Part shown: positions 25,341 through 35,020 of the stretch, piece by piece
How the letters are laid out: each line of letters starts with the position of its first letter
How positions within the stretch are numbered: position 1 is the first letter of the stretch
NCBI RefSeq assembly: GCF_003234815.2
Contig: NZ_CP126279.1
Location: 2,976,001 to 3,040,000, forward strand
DNA length: 64,000 nt
Source of the DNA: Curtobacterium sp. MCBD17_035
GTDB taxonomy: Bacteria > Actinomycetota > Actinomycetes > Actinomycetales > Microbacteriaceae
Direction: 5' to 3'
Translations under genes and position numbers: made by a program
Notes under the pieces: model-generated
Told to the model about the DNA's origin: nothing
What the model saw: the letters and a program-made list of their open reading frames with translations, nothing else
Databases searched by the model: none

Positions 25341-27215
25341 TCAGCGGCACGACCAGTCGAAGTCGACTCCGCTCGCCACACCCCCGACGACGTACTGCAC
25401 CATGCTCACCCCGCCGTCGACGAGGCCCGGCCCGGCGCACGCCTCCTTCGCCCGGGCGAGCGGGGTCTCACCCGTGGCGATCCAGCTCGGCGCCGAGGCC
25501 AGGGCGCTGTTCGGTGTGGTCCCGCCACTGATGATCCCCCACTGGTACCCGGTCGAGTAGAGCCCGACGGCGATCCCCCGGGCGGCGAACGCATCGGTCA
25601 TGCCGTCGAGCACCGCGACGTTCGTGGCGGGGTCCCGCCACGTGGCACCGGTCTCGACGTCGAGCCACCAGCGGTACGTCGTCGGATGGGACACGCCCCG
25701 GTCGACGACGTCGCGGACCGCGATGTCCCAGCCGTCCATGTACGAACAGGCGACGCCGTCGGAACCGGGCGTGCACACGCCGTACACGCTCGTGACCCTG
25801 GCCCCCTCGGGATCGACGTTCGCCGTCGGCCAGCCACCGCCCGGCACGTGGCGGCCCGGGTTCGCCGTGTTGACGTACAGCGCAGCACGGGGCTGCCCGG
25901 CACCGCCTGCGGAGTCCCGCGCCCAGGCGAGCTGCGCGGCGAGGCACGGGTTCGTCGTGGTGCCGGACCCGTCGTTCACACCGATCACCGCGAACGCCTG
26001 TCCCGCCGGCAGGGCCCCGTGGCACTGCGGCCACGAGACGTCGTTCCCGAGGCCGGAGGGCGCCGAGCCGTCCGTGAAGTAGCCGGCGACGTCCAGGTGG
26101 AGGGTCGCCGCGCCTCCCGACGCGACGGCCTGCACCGACGCCTGTCGGAGCGCGACCGGCACGAGTCCCGCCACGGCTCGGCCCGCGGTGAACGCCAGCG
26201 CGACCCCGCCGTCGTCCCGGCCGTAGGGGGCGACCCGGAGCGCACCGGCGGGGCCGGATCGTTCGAGCGATGCGGTGACGAGCACGGCGGTCGCGTCGCC
26301 CGGGACGCCCGCGCCCCCGGCGAGTTGGATCTGCGTCGCGGCGCCCGTCGTCGTGCCGGTGTACGCCCGGACGGCCGTCATCGGGGTGAACACGGCCCCG
26401 GAGTCCGAGCGCGCGTACGCGCCGAGCACGTCGAGGGTCACCGTGGCCGAGCCGGCCGACACCGCGACGGACAGGGCGCCGTCGTCGAGCTGGGCCACGA
26501 CCGCGTTCGCCGCGACGGCCCCGCGCGTGAACTGCTGGACGCCGATCCGGTTCGTGCGTCCTGCCGGGCCGACCCGCAACGACCCCGGCGCGGTCGGGTG
26601 CACCACGGTGGCCTCGAGGACGACGGCGGTGGCGCCCGTGGGCACCGTGACGCCGTCCGCCACGGGGACGCGGACCGGATGCGTGCCGACCGTGCCACGG
26701 AACGCCCTGGTGGTGTCGACCGGCTGGTACGTCGATCCCTGCGCGGCGCTCGTGTAGGCCCCCGACACGATCACCGACACCGAGGCGGAGCCGTCCGACA
26801 GCGCGACCTGGAGGCGACCGTGGACGAGACGGACCGTCGCGAGCCCGGTGACGGTCGTGCCCGCCGTGACGCGCTGCGTGGCAACCGGTGCGTCCTGCCC
26901 CGCCGGCGTGACCCGGACCCAGCCGTCGTCCGTCGGAGCCGTGACGCGGACGTCGACGACGACGGCATCGGCCGCGGAGGCGACCCCCGCGCGACCAGCG
27001 ACCGGCACCGCCACGGGTCGTGTGCCGACGTCGCCGCGGAACACGAGGGCGCGGGTCAGCGGCGTGAACCGGTCACCGGACGACCCGTCCGCCGCGAGGT
27101 GGGACGACCGTGCGGACCCGACGGCCACACCCGCCGCGACGGCGAGCGCGAGTACGCCGACGACCGCCACGAGCAACGCGGTGAGCCGGGCCGGACGCCT
27201 GCGTCCGCTCCGCAT
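25341..27215 (-). CDS. Secreted repeat protein with C-terminal glycoside-hydrolase-like domain
   Basis: 624-residue exported protein. ATG at 27215 follows GAGGGGG and starts a signal helix (LTALLVAVVGVLALAVAAGV). Residues about 45-410 hold three to four beta-rich repeats of roughly 110 residues, each running R-F-R-GTVGT-PVRVPVA ... GATAVVLEATV ... SGSATVTLDVLGAY. The C-terminal 210 residues (NDVSWPQCHGALP, FAVIGVNDGSGTT, AALYVNTANPG, WWLDVETG, GLYSTGYQWG) look like the DUF1906/GH25-like TIM barrel found in secreted actinobacterial proteins, perhaps cell-wall acting. Acidic residues typical of such barrels (DVETG) are present. The next gene upstream, an aldo/keto reductase, lies 230 bp away. 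Confidence 0.8.
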   Translation of the reverse strand: MRSGRRRPARLTALLVAVVGVLALAVAAGVAVGSARSSHLAADGSSGDRFTPLTRALVFRGDVGTRPVAVPVAGRAGVASAADAVVVDVRVTAPTDDGWVRVTPAGQDAPVATQRVTAGTTVTGLATVRLVHGRLQVALSDGSASVSVIVSGAYTSAAQGSTYQPVDTTRAFRGTVGTHPVRVPVADGVTVPTGATAVVLEATVVHPTAPGSLRVGPAGRTNRIGVQQFTRGAVAANAVVAQLDDGALSVAVSAGSATVTLDVLGAYARSDSGAVFTPMTAVRAYTGTTTGAATQIQLAGGAGVPGDATAVLVTASLERSGPAGALRVAPYGRDDGGVALAFTAGRAVAGLVPVALRQASVQAVASGGAATLHLDVAGYFTDGSAPSGLGNDVSWPQCHGALPAGQAFAVIGVNDGSGTTTNPCLAAQLAWARDSAGGAGQPRAALYVNTANPGRHVPGGGWPTANVDPEGARVTSVYGVCTPGSDGVACSYMDGWDIAVRDVVDRGVSHPTTYRWWLDVETGATWRDPATNVAVLDGMTDAFAARGIAVGLYSTGYQWGIISGGTTPNSALASAPSWIATGETPLARAKEACAGPGLVDGGVSMVQYVVGGVASGVDFDWSCR

Positions 27216-27247
27216 GGTCCCCCTCGGTCGACGTGGACGCTGCACGG

Positions 27248-27291
27248 CACGAGGCCACGCAACGCCCCCGGGGAGCGCGCGTGGCCTCGTG
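27248..27291 (-). terminator. Hairpin between aldo/keto reductase and secreted protein genes
   Basis: CACGAGGCCACGC / GCGTGGCCTCGTG, a perfect 13-bp stem with an 18-base loop, lying between the two minus-strand genes. It could end the aldo/keto reductase transcript. Confidence 0.45.
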
Positions 27292-27445
27292 GTGCGTCCG
27301 GTCACGGATCAGGAGAGCGACCGGCGCGACAGCGGGTAACCAGCCCACCGATGCCGAGAGCATGACAGGCGGATCGACGTCGGACAACGTCTCCGAGCCA
27401 CGCCGCGCCGCTTCCTGTGAGGATTCTTGGTATCGAGGGGGACGC

Positions 27446-28477
27446 TCAGCGGCCCCCGGTCAGCTTCCGGTCGCGCTGCGCCACACCGGCGGTGCCGTAC
27501 GGGTAGTCGTCGATGCGGGGCGTGCTCGCCTCGGAGAGCGCCGTCAGCTCCTCCGGGGTCAGCACGAGGTCCGCCGACGCCAGGTTGTCCTGCAGCTGCT
27601 CCACCGTGCGGGCACCGAGGATGACCGAGGTGACGGCCGGCTGCGCGAGCAGCCAGGCCAACGCGACCTGCGAGTACGACGTGCCGTGGGCCTCCGCGGC
27701 CGCGCCGACCGCGCCGAGGACGGCCCACGTGCGCTCGTCCGCGTTCCGCGCCTCCCACGCCTCCATGCCGCGCTTCGGGTTCTCGCCCAGCCGGGTCGCA
27801 CCCGTCGGGGCCTGGTCCCGCTGGTACTTGCCCGACAGCCACCCGCCGGCGAGCGGCGACCACGGCAGGAGACCGATGTTCGCGTCGAGGCACGCGGGCA
27901 CGATCTCGTGCTCGATGTCGCGCACGAGCAGGTTGTACTGCGGCTGCAGGGTCACGGGCGGAGCCCAGTGGTTCGCCTTCGCCTCGTAGACCGCCTTCGT
28001 GATCTGGTAGCCGAGGTAGTTCGAGAACCCGTACGCGCCGATCTTGCCGGCGGACACGGCGTCGTCGAGGAACCGGAGGGTCTCCTCGATCGGCGTCAGT
28101 GCGTCCCACGCGTGCATCTGGTACAGGTCGATGTACTCGACACCAAGCCGCTCGAGGGACGCGTCGAGCGCCCGCGTCAGGTGGCGGCGCGAGAGGCCGA
28201 CGTCGTTCGGGCCGTCGCCCTGGGGGAACCGGCCCTTCGTGGCGATGACGACCTGCTGCGCCTCGGTCGGGTGGTCTGCGAGCCAGCGACCGATGATCCG
28301 CTCGGACTGGTTGCCCGAGTAGACGTCCGCCGTGTCGATGAAGGTACCGCCGGCCTCGACGAAGGCGTCGAGGATCGTGCGTGAGGTGGGTTCGTCGGCT
28401 TCACTGCCGAACGTCATGGTGCCGAGCGTCAACGACGACACGGCGGCACCGCTGTTACCGAGGAGTCTGTAGTCCAT
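27446..28477 (-). CDS. Aldo/keto reductase
   Basis: NADPH-dependent oxidoreductase with the AKR TIM barrel, 343 residues. Catalytic tetrad seen: Asp and Tyr in FIDTADVYS, Lys in VIATKGRF, His in YQMHAWD; the cofactor-binding end reads LLAQPAVTSVILGARTVEQL (in part). The YajO/YghZ-like subgroup acts on small aldehydes. ATG at 28477 lies 10 bases after the stop of the alpha/beta hydrolase gene, so the two are one operon. Substrate unknown. Confidence 0.9.
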   Translation of the reverse strand: MDYRLLGNSGAAVSSLTLGTMTFGSEADEPTSRTILDAFVEAGGTFIDTADVYSGNQSERIIGRWLADHPTEAQQVVIATKGRFPQGDGPNDVGLSRRHLTRALDASLERLGVEYIDLYQMHAWDALTPIEETLRFLDDAVSAGKIGAYGFSNYLGYQITKAVYEAKANHWAPPVTLQPQYNLLVRDIEHEIVPACLDANIGLLPWSPLAGGWLSGKYQRDQAPTGATRLGENPKRGMEAWEARNADERTWAVLGAVGAAAEAHGTSYSQVALAWLLAQPAVTSVILGARTVEQLQDNLASADLVLTPEELTALSEASTPRIDDYPYGTAGVAQRDRKLTGGR

Positions 28478-28487
28478 GCCGTGGACG

Positions 28488-29297
28488 CTAGCCCTGGGTG
28501 GGCTCCGCGTCCGCTCGGGTGCGCTGCAGGAACGCGATCGCGGCCTCCCGGAACGCCCGGGAGGTCGGCGCGTTGAAGTGGTTCCGGCCCGGGATCTCGA
28601 CGAACTCGGCACGCGGCGCCGCGGCCGCGAGGCGCTGCGACGCCGCGAGGATGCCGTCCTCGCTCCCCGCCGCCAGGAGCAACGGCTGCGTCGGCGCGTT
28701 GTCCGGTCTGGGCTCGACGCTGTCCCGCATCCCCTCGACCATCGCGACGAGCGCACGGAGGTCGTTGCCCGGGACCCCGGAGGCCATGGTCAGGTAGGCG
28801 TTCGTCACGCGGTCCTCGACGGGTTCGCCACGCTCGATGAACGCCCGCGCCTGGTCGACCCGGACCCGTCGCATCGGGTCCGCGTCCGGGATGCCCCCGA
28901 GGACCGCTCGGCTGATCCGGTCGGGGATCCGGTCCGCGGTGTGCCATCCGACGCGTGCCCCGAGCGAGTACCCGAGGTACGCGACGTCGTCGAGCAGGTA
29001 GGCGTCGACGACCGCGGTGACGTCGGCGACGAGGAGGTCCATCGAGTACTCCTGCGGCCGGTGCGGCTTGCTGCTGCGGCCGTGCCCGCGCTGGTCGACG
29101 ACGACGACGCGGTGGCCGGCGCGCGTGAGGTCACGCGTCCACCCCGACGCGTGCCAGTTGAGGAGCCCGGATGACGCGAACCCGTGAACGGCGACCACCG
29201 CGGGGGCGTCCGGGTCGCCGTGGTCGTACGTGGCGATGTCGAGACCGTCCGGCGAGACGACGACGCGCGGACGGGGGGCTTCGGGGACGAGCGACAT
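28488..29297 (-). CDS. Alpha/beta-fold hydrolase
   Basis: 269-residue serine hydrolase. Oxyanion motif VHGFASSG, strand VVVVDQRGHGRSSKP, nucleophile elbow GYSLGAR, acid near GSEDG and catalytic His in GRNHFN are all present, as in esterases and C-C hydrolases. The start at 29297 (MSLVPEAP) is preferred over an ATG 14 codons earlier, which would overlap the divergent nnrE region. It is coupled to the aldo/keto reductase downstream. Confidence 0.87.
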   Translation of the reverse strand: MSLVPEAPRPRVVVSPDGLDIATYDHGDPDAPAVVAVHGFASSGLLNWHASGWTRDLTRAGHRVVVVDQRGHGRSSKPHRPQEYSMDLLVADVTAVVDAYLLDDVAYLGYSLGARVGWHTADRIPDRISRAVLGGIPDADPMRRVRVDQARAFIERGEPVEDRVTNAYLTMASGVPGNDLRALVAMVEGMRDSVEPRPDNAPTQPLLLAAGSEDGILAASQRLAAAAPRAEFVEIPGRNHFNAPTSRAFREAAIAFLQRTRADAEPTQG

Positions 29298-29337
29298 GGC
29301 GCGGACCAGGCTACCGACGACGTGGCATCGTGGCGGC

Positions 29338-30033
29338 ATGGACGGCTACGGCGCAGACCAGATCCGGGCGGCCGAGGCGCCGCACCTCGCCGCGGGCGAG
29401 CCGCTCATGCAGCGGGCCGCCGCCGGACTCGCCGACGTGGTCGACGAGCTGCTCGGCGACCCCGCGGTCGTCCCCGGCGACGGCGAGCGCACCGTGCTCC
29501 TGCTCGTCGGCAGCGGCGACAACGGCGGTGACGCGTTGTTCGCCGGTGCGGCGCTCGCCGCACGCGGTCACCGCGTCGAGGTGCTGTGCCTCGGGTCGCG
29601 CGTGCACGAGGCGGGGGCGGCGGCCGCGCAGCAGGCCGGCGCGGTCCTCCTCGAGCACCCGGACGACGACGAGACGGTGCGGGCGGCGGCGCTGCGGGCC
29701 GACCTCGTGCTCGACGCCGCGCTCGGGATCGGACGGACGAGCTCGACGGCACTCCGGTCGCCCGCACGGGAGGCCGTGGGCGTCATCCGGGACCTCGCGC
29801 GGGACCAGCGCGCTCCGTCCGTCGTCGCCGTCGACGTCCCGAGCGGCATCGACCCCGACACGGGCGCGGTCGCGGACGACCACGTGCTCGAGGCCGACGT
29901 GACCGTCACGTTCGGCGGCGTCAAGGCGGGACTGCTGCGCGGTCCGGGGCGGGCTCTCGCGGGACGCGTCGTGCTCGTCGACGTCGGCATCGGCGCGGAC
30001 CTCGCCGCGGTGGAGCCGCTCGTCCGGACCTGA
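29338..30033 (+). CDS. nnrE: NAD(P)H-hydrate epimerase (YjeF N-terminal type)
   Basis: Epimerises damaged S/R-NAD(P)HX so that the dehydratase can restore it. 231 residues: the substrate loop GSGDNGGDALFAG, the VAVDVPSGIDPDTG motif and the terminal VTFGGVKAGLLRGPG segment are characteristic. Only the epimerase domain is present; the dehydratase domain (NnrD) often fused or adjacent is absent from this locus. ATG at 29338 starts the conserved GADQIRAAEA. It is divergent from the alpha/beta hydrolase. Confidence 0.9.
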   Translation: MDGYGADQIRAAEAPHLAAGEPLMQRAAAGLADVVDELLGDPAVVPGDGERTVLLLVGSGDNGGDALFAGAALAARGHRVEVLCLGSRVHEAGAAAAQQAGAVLLEHPDDDETVRAAALRADLVLDAALGIGRTSSTALRSPAREAVGVIRDLARDQRAPSVVAVDVPSGIDPDTGAVADDHVLEADVTVTFGGVKAGLLRGPGRALAGRVVLVDVGIGADLAAVEPLVRT

Positions 30034-30064
30034 CCCGACCGGGAGCGCACCCGCCCCGCGGGAC

Positions 30065-31003
30065 TCAGCCCCGCGCCTCCCGGTACGCCTCGACGAACCG
30101 CAGGTACGTGACGGCGATGAGGTCCTGGGCGTCCTCCTCGGCGAGGCCGCGGTCCAGGACGTCGCCGAGCGGCTGCTCCCAGATGCTCCGGCCGATCGCG
30201 AAGCCGACGAACCCGTCGAGTGGTGCGGCCACCGAGAGCCAGTGGTCGAGCGCGTCCTCCGAGGCGTCCCGACCGAGGATGACGCACTGCACGCTGTCCC
30301 GGCCGCCCTGCTTCGTGGCGGCGACGACCCGCTCGGCGTCCTCGCGGCGGTCGAGGCCCTCGATCTTCCAGATGTCCGGCTCCACGCCGTGCTCCTGCAG
30401 GAACCCGATGACGTCGACGGTGAGCGACGGGCGCAGGTCCCGGTCGTAGTCCTCGACCGACGCCTTCTGCTCGTCCGTGCCGGGGACGAGCAGTTCGAGC
30501 AGGAACGACCGGCCCGCGTCGCGCAGGGTGCGCGTCACGCCGGCGAGCCGTTCGGCCTGCCCGCGTCGTTCGTCGGCGTCGAGGTCCGGGTTGTCGCGGA
30601 CGAGGACCTTGACGTGGTCGGGGTCGAACTCCTCGACGTGCTGCATCCACAGCCCGTCGTCCCCGTCGCCGTACTCGAACGTGAAGAAGTCGTGGCCCGA
30701 CGCCTCGATCGGCATCGCGAGCTGGAGTCCCGCGGCCTTGGCCGCCCGTGCGACCTCGGCGCCGTAGCGTTCGTCGACGAGCACGCCGGTGCGCTCTCGG
30801 TCGGCTCCGCGGGTCAGGGCGTCGAGCAGCCCCCGGTAGACGAGCATCTTGCCGTCCCGGATCCGCTGGATGTCGTCCTCGTCGTCGGGCTGTCCGGACG
30901 CGATCCGGTAGGTGTGCTTGGCGAGCGAGTCCCGGTGGTCCATCGCCAGGATGAACACGGGATGCTCCGCGTCGAGCTGCGGTCGGTCGTCGAACGTGGA
31001 CAT
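30065..31003 (-). CDS. IolC-like DUF2090 domain protein
   Basis: 312-residue protein related to the C-terminal (DUF2090) aldolase-like domain of IolC, which acts on 2-deoxy-5-keto-gluconate-6-phosphate in inositol breakdown. Signatures: FILAMDHRDSLAKHTY at the N-terminus, GVLVDERYGAEVA, AMPIEASGHDFF, LLELLVPGT, DIWKIEGLD, CVILGRDAS and GFAIGRSIWEQPL. It is a stand-alone domain with no iol genes nearby, so its substrate may differ. ATG at 31003 is preceded by GGAGGG at eight to nine bases. Confidence 0.85.
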   Translation of the reverse strand: MSTFDDRPQLDAEHPVFILAMDHRDSLAKHTYRIASGQPDDEDDIQRIRDGKMLVYRGLLDALTRGADRERTGVLVDERYGAEVARAAKAAGLQLAMPIEASGHDFFTFEYGDGDDGLWMQHVEEFDPDHVKVLVRDNPDLDADERRGQAERLAGVTRTLRDAGRSFLLELLVPGTDEQKASVEDYDRDLRPSLTVDVIGFLQEHGVEPDIWKIEGLDRREDAERVVAATKQGGRDSVQCVILGRDASEDALDHWLSVAAPLDGFVGFAIGRSIWEQPLGDVLDRGLAEEDAQDLIAVTYLRFVEAYREARG

Positions 31004-31076
31004 GTGGCGCTCCCTCCGGGCGCGGCCCGGAAGGCCCGCCTCCACCGATCGAACGCCGTCGCCCTGGCAGCCGCCC

Positions 31077-31167
31077 GAGGGTCGGCGCGACCAGCCGCGG
31101 GTCGGCCCGCCCGCCCGCGGGTCGGCTCGCCCGCCCGCGGTTCGGCTCGCCCGCCCGCGGGTCGGGT
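31077..31167. repeat. 20-bp tandem repeat, about four copies
   Basis: Units GCGGGTCGGCCCGCCCGCCC, with one or two changes per copy, run between the IolC-like gene start and the stop of the DsbA-like gene. A degraded unit opens the array. There are no spacers, so it is not CRISPR. Confidence 0.8.
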
Positions 31168-32183
31168 CAGCCGGCCGAGGACGTCGCGGTCGGAGTCGGG
31201 GTCGGCGCCGGCGTCTCGTCGCCGGACGCGTACGTGCTGCCCGCGGCGGTCACGACGAAGGTCCGGAACTCGGCGTTCGTGAACGGCAGGCTGTAGTCGT
31301 ACCGCTTGCCGTTCACGAAGATCGTCGGCGTGCCGGTGAGCTGCCGGAGCCCGGTGCCGGGCACCCCGTGGGTGAGGACGTCGTTCGTCCGCGCGTCCAC
31401 CCACGCGGCGTAGCGCTGGGTGTCGATGCACCGCTCGATGGCGTCGAGGTGCCGGATCCCGTGCACGCCCGCCACGAGGTGTCGGAGCTGTGCGTCGTCG
31501 AGGCCCTTCGTGTTCTCCTCGGGCTGCTCGGCGTACAGCGCCTGGTTCACGGCGAAGAACTGGTCGGGCGACGAGTTCGCCACACAGACCGCCGCGTTCG
31601 CCGCACGGAGCGAGTACTTCGTGCCCTGCGATCGGTTCGTCAGGATCGCGATGGGGTGGATCTCGACGGTCGCGGCACCGGACGTCACGAGGCCCCGGAT
31701 GTACGCGTTGTTCTCGTGCTCGAACTGGCCACAGATCGGGCAGAGGTAGTCGATGTACATCGTGATGTGGACGGTGCCCGCGACGTCGACCGCACCCGAG
31801 GCGTCCCCGGTCGCCGAAGCACTCGGCGTCGCCGATGCGGTGCCGCTCGAACCGGCGGACGCCGACGCACTCGACGTGGCACGCCCCGCGCCGCCGGCGT
31901 CACCGCGCCCCGCTCCGACCGCGCGCAGCCCCTGCCCGATGGTGATGCCGCCGCCCGCCATGTGCGCGGGCCCCGGACCGGCCGGCTGCACCGAGCGGAC
32001 GAGCACGATCGACACGACCGCGACGATCGCGATGAGGACGACGACGAGGCCCGCCTGCAGCCCGATGCGCACACCGCGCTGGCGTCGCTTCTGGCGGGCC
32101 CTGGCCTGTTGTGCTCGGATCCTCGCAGCCGCGCGGCGCTCGTTCCGCGTGGCGCGCTCGTCGCCCTCGGGACGATTCGTCAT
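31167..32183 (-). CDS. Membrane-anchored DsbA-like thioredoxin-fold protein
   Basis: 338-residue extracytoplasmic thiol-disulfide protein. A basic N-terminus (Arg-rich, MTNRPEGDERATRNERR) leads into one TM helix (AGLVVVLIAIVAVVSIVLV), then an Ala/Ser/Thr linker, then a DsbA-type domain with the redox motif CPIC in YIDYLCPICGQFEHEN and the cis-Pro segment LTGTPTIFVNGKRY. Two further Cys lie around VCVANSS and ERCIDTQ. ATG at 32183 follows GGAGGACC. It probably supports oxidative folding of exported proteins. Confidence 0.9.
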   Translation of the reverse strand: MTNRPEGDERATRNERRAAARIRAQQARARQKRRQRGVRIGLQAGLVVVLIAIVAVVSIVLVRSVQPAGPGPAHMAGGGITIGQGLRAVGAGRGDAGGAGRATSSASASAGSSGTASATPSASATGDASGAVDVAGTVHITMYIDYLCPICGQFEHENNAYIRGLVTSGAATVEIHPIAILTNRSQGTKYSLRAANAAVCVANSSPDQFFAVNQALYAEQPEENTKGLDDAQLRHLVAGVHGIRHLDAIERCIDTQRYAAWVDARTNDVLTHGVPGTGLRQLTGTPTIFVNGKRYDYSLPFTNAEFRTFVVTAAGSTYASGDETPAPTPTPTATSSAG

Positions 32184-32455
32184 ACCGGTCCTCCGTGATC
32201 GGGCCGGCCCCTCCGGCCCTCCTGTCGTCCGCGGTACCTCCCGCACCGCCCGGACGGACCTGGGAAGTGTACTTGCGTGGGCTGGGAGACCGTGATCGGG
32301 AGGCCCATCGACGGCCGCGCCACTGGCGCCGACGTGCGAAACCGTGTTGTATGTCCCTCGATGGTCGATGTCGCCCATCCGGGGGCCTCAGGGTCACCGT
32401 TCCTCACTACGGATCGTCCGGCACGTACCTGCCGGTGAAGGAGCAAGAACGCATC

Positions 32456-33556
<1,101 letters not shown>

Positions 33557-33570
33557 TCGGACCGACACCA

Positions 33571-33619
33571 CCGGGAGCCTGCCGGACCGCCCCACGAAGG
33601 CGGGCCGGCAGGCTCCCGG
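33571..33619 (+). terminator. Terminator of ABC ATPase gene
   Basis: Perfect 15-bp stem CCGGGAGCCTGCCGG / CCGGCAGGCTCCCGG, 15 bases after the stop codon. Confidence 0.75.
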
Positions 33620-33672
33620 CGTTCGGCCAGACCGTACCGTCCGCACCCTGCACCACCGAAAGCGACCCCCTC

Positions 33673-34956
33673 GTGCCCGACTCGATGTCCATCACCGCCG
33701 CCACCGTCGACCCCGGCCTGCTCGACCTGCCGTGGGACCTCCCGCTCGACGCCTGGCCCGACGACACGATCGCCGCGCTACCGAAGGGCATCTCGCGACA
33801 CCTCGTGCGGTTCGTGCACCTCAGCGGCTACGTCGTGGCGGTCAAGGAGACGAGCGAGGAGCTCGCCCGCAGTGAGTACGACATGCTCCGGACGCTCCAG
33901 CGCATGGACGTCCCGTGCGTGGACCCGGTCGCCGTCATCACGAACCGCGTGGGACGTGACGGGGAGGCCCTGCAGCCGGTCCTCGTGACCCGGCACCTCC
34001 GGTTCTCGCTCCCGTACCGCGCGCTCTACTCGCAGACGCTGCGCCCGGACACCGCGACGCGCCTCGTCGACGCCCTGGCGGTCCTCCTGGTGCGGCTGCA
34101 CATCATCGGCTTCTTCTGGGGCGACGTCTCGCTCTCGAACACCCTCTTCCGCCGCGACGCCGGAGCGTTCGCCGCGTACCTCGTCGACGCCGAGACGGGC
34201 AAGCTCTACCCCGGCGGCCTGTCGAACGGGCAGCGTGAGAACGACCTCGAGATCGCGCGCGTCAACATCGCCGGCGAGCTCCTCGACCTGGAGGCCGGCG
34301 GTCGCCTCGACGAGAACGCGGACCCGGTCACGGTGTCCGACGGCATCGTGGCCCAGTACCGGACGCTGTGGAAGGAACTGACCGGGTCCGAGGAGTTCGA
34401 CGCCTCGGAGCGCTGGCGCATCAACAGCCGGGTCGAGCGCCTCAACGACCTCGGGTTCGACATCGAGGAACTCGCGATCCGCACGACCGAGGGCGGCCAG
34501 CAGGTCCGTATCCAGCCGAAGGTCGTGGACGCTGGCCACCACCAGCGGCGGCTGCTCCGGCTCACCGGCATCGACGCCGGCGAGAACCAGGCACGGCGGC
34601 TCCTCAACGACCTCGACGCCTACCGTGCCCGCAACGGCCGCGACGAACTCGACGAGGAGATGGTCGCGCACGAGTGGGTGTCCCGCGTCTTCGAACCCGT
34701 GGTCCGGGCGATCCCCCGGGAGCTCCGCGGGCGGCTCGAACCCGCCGAGGTGTTCCACGAGCTCCTCGAGCACCGCTGGTACATGGCGCAGCAGGAGCAG
34801 CGGTCGGTGTCGCTGCCCGAGGCCACCACGGCCTACATGAACGACGTGCTGCGGCACCGCCGCGACGAGCGCATGCTCATCGACCCGCCGACGAACTCGA
34901 TCGCGCTGCCCCTCGAGGACGAGGACGAGGACGAGGACTGGCGGGCGAACGTCTGA
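33673..34956 (+). CDS. DUF4032 protein with kinase-like N-terminal domain
   Basis: 427-residue actinobacterial protein. The N-terminal 200 residues look like a lipopolysaccharide-kinase/APH fold: VVAVKETSEELARSEYDML (nucleotide lysine and helix C Glu), then a catalytic-loop-like HIIGFFWGDVSLSNTLF and the metal-binding VDAETG. The remainder is the DUF4032 region (WRINSRVERLNDLGFDIEELAI ... HEWVSRVFEPVVRAI) with an acidic tail (DEDEDEDW). It is conserved but functionally undefined; kinase activity is inferred from motifs. GTG at 33673 or the ATG at 33685 could start it. The K+ channel gene follows by 64 bp. Confidence 0.8.
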   Translation: MPDSMSITAATVDPGLLDLPWDLPLDAWPDDTIAALPKGISRHLVRFVHLSGYVVAVKETSEELARSEYDMLRTLQRMDVPCVDPVAVITNRVGRDGEALQPVLVTRHLRFSLPYRALYSQTLRPDTATRLVDALAVLLVRLHIIGFFWGDVSLSNTLFRRDAGAFAAYLVDAETGKLYPGGLSNGQRENDLEIARVNIAGELLDLEAGGRLDENADPVTVSDGIVAQYRTLWKELTGSEEFDASERWRINSRVERLNDLGFDIEELAIRTTEGGQQVRIQPKVVDAGHHQRRLLRLTGIDAGENQARRLLNDLDAYRARNGRDELDEEMVAHEWVSRVFEPVVRAIPRELRGRLEPAEVFHELLEHRWYMAQQEQRSVSLPEATTAYMNDVLRHRRDERMLIDPPTNSIALPLEDEDEDEDWRANV

Positions 34957-35008
34957 CGGCTGCGGTGCACCGGTGACGACACCGGCTCGCGGGCGACGAC
35001 ACCGACGA

Positions 35009-35014
35009 TACGGT
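35009..35014 (+). promoter_or_regulatory. -10 box of K+ channel gene (leaderless)
   Basis: TACGGT ends six bases before the GTG at 35021, favouring that start over the GTG at 34973. Confidence 0.35.
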
Positions 35015-35020
35015 CGGACC

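Noticed and set aside
31077-31167. CRISPR-like array
   Set aside because: The units are directly adjacent without spacers, and no cas genes are present.
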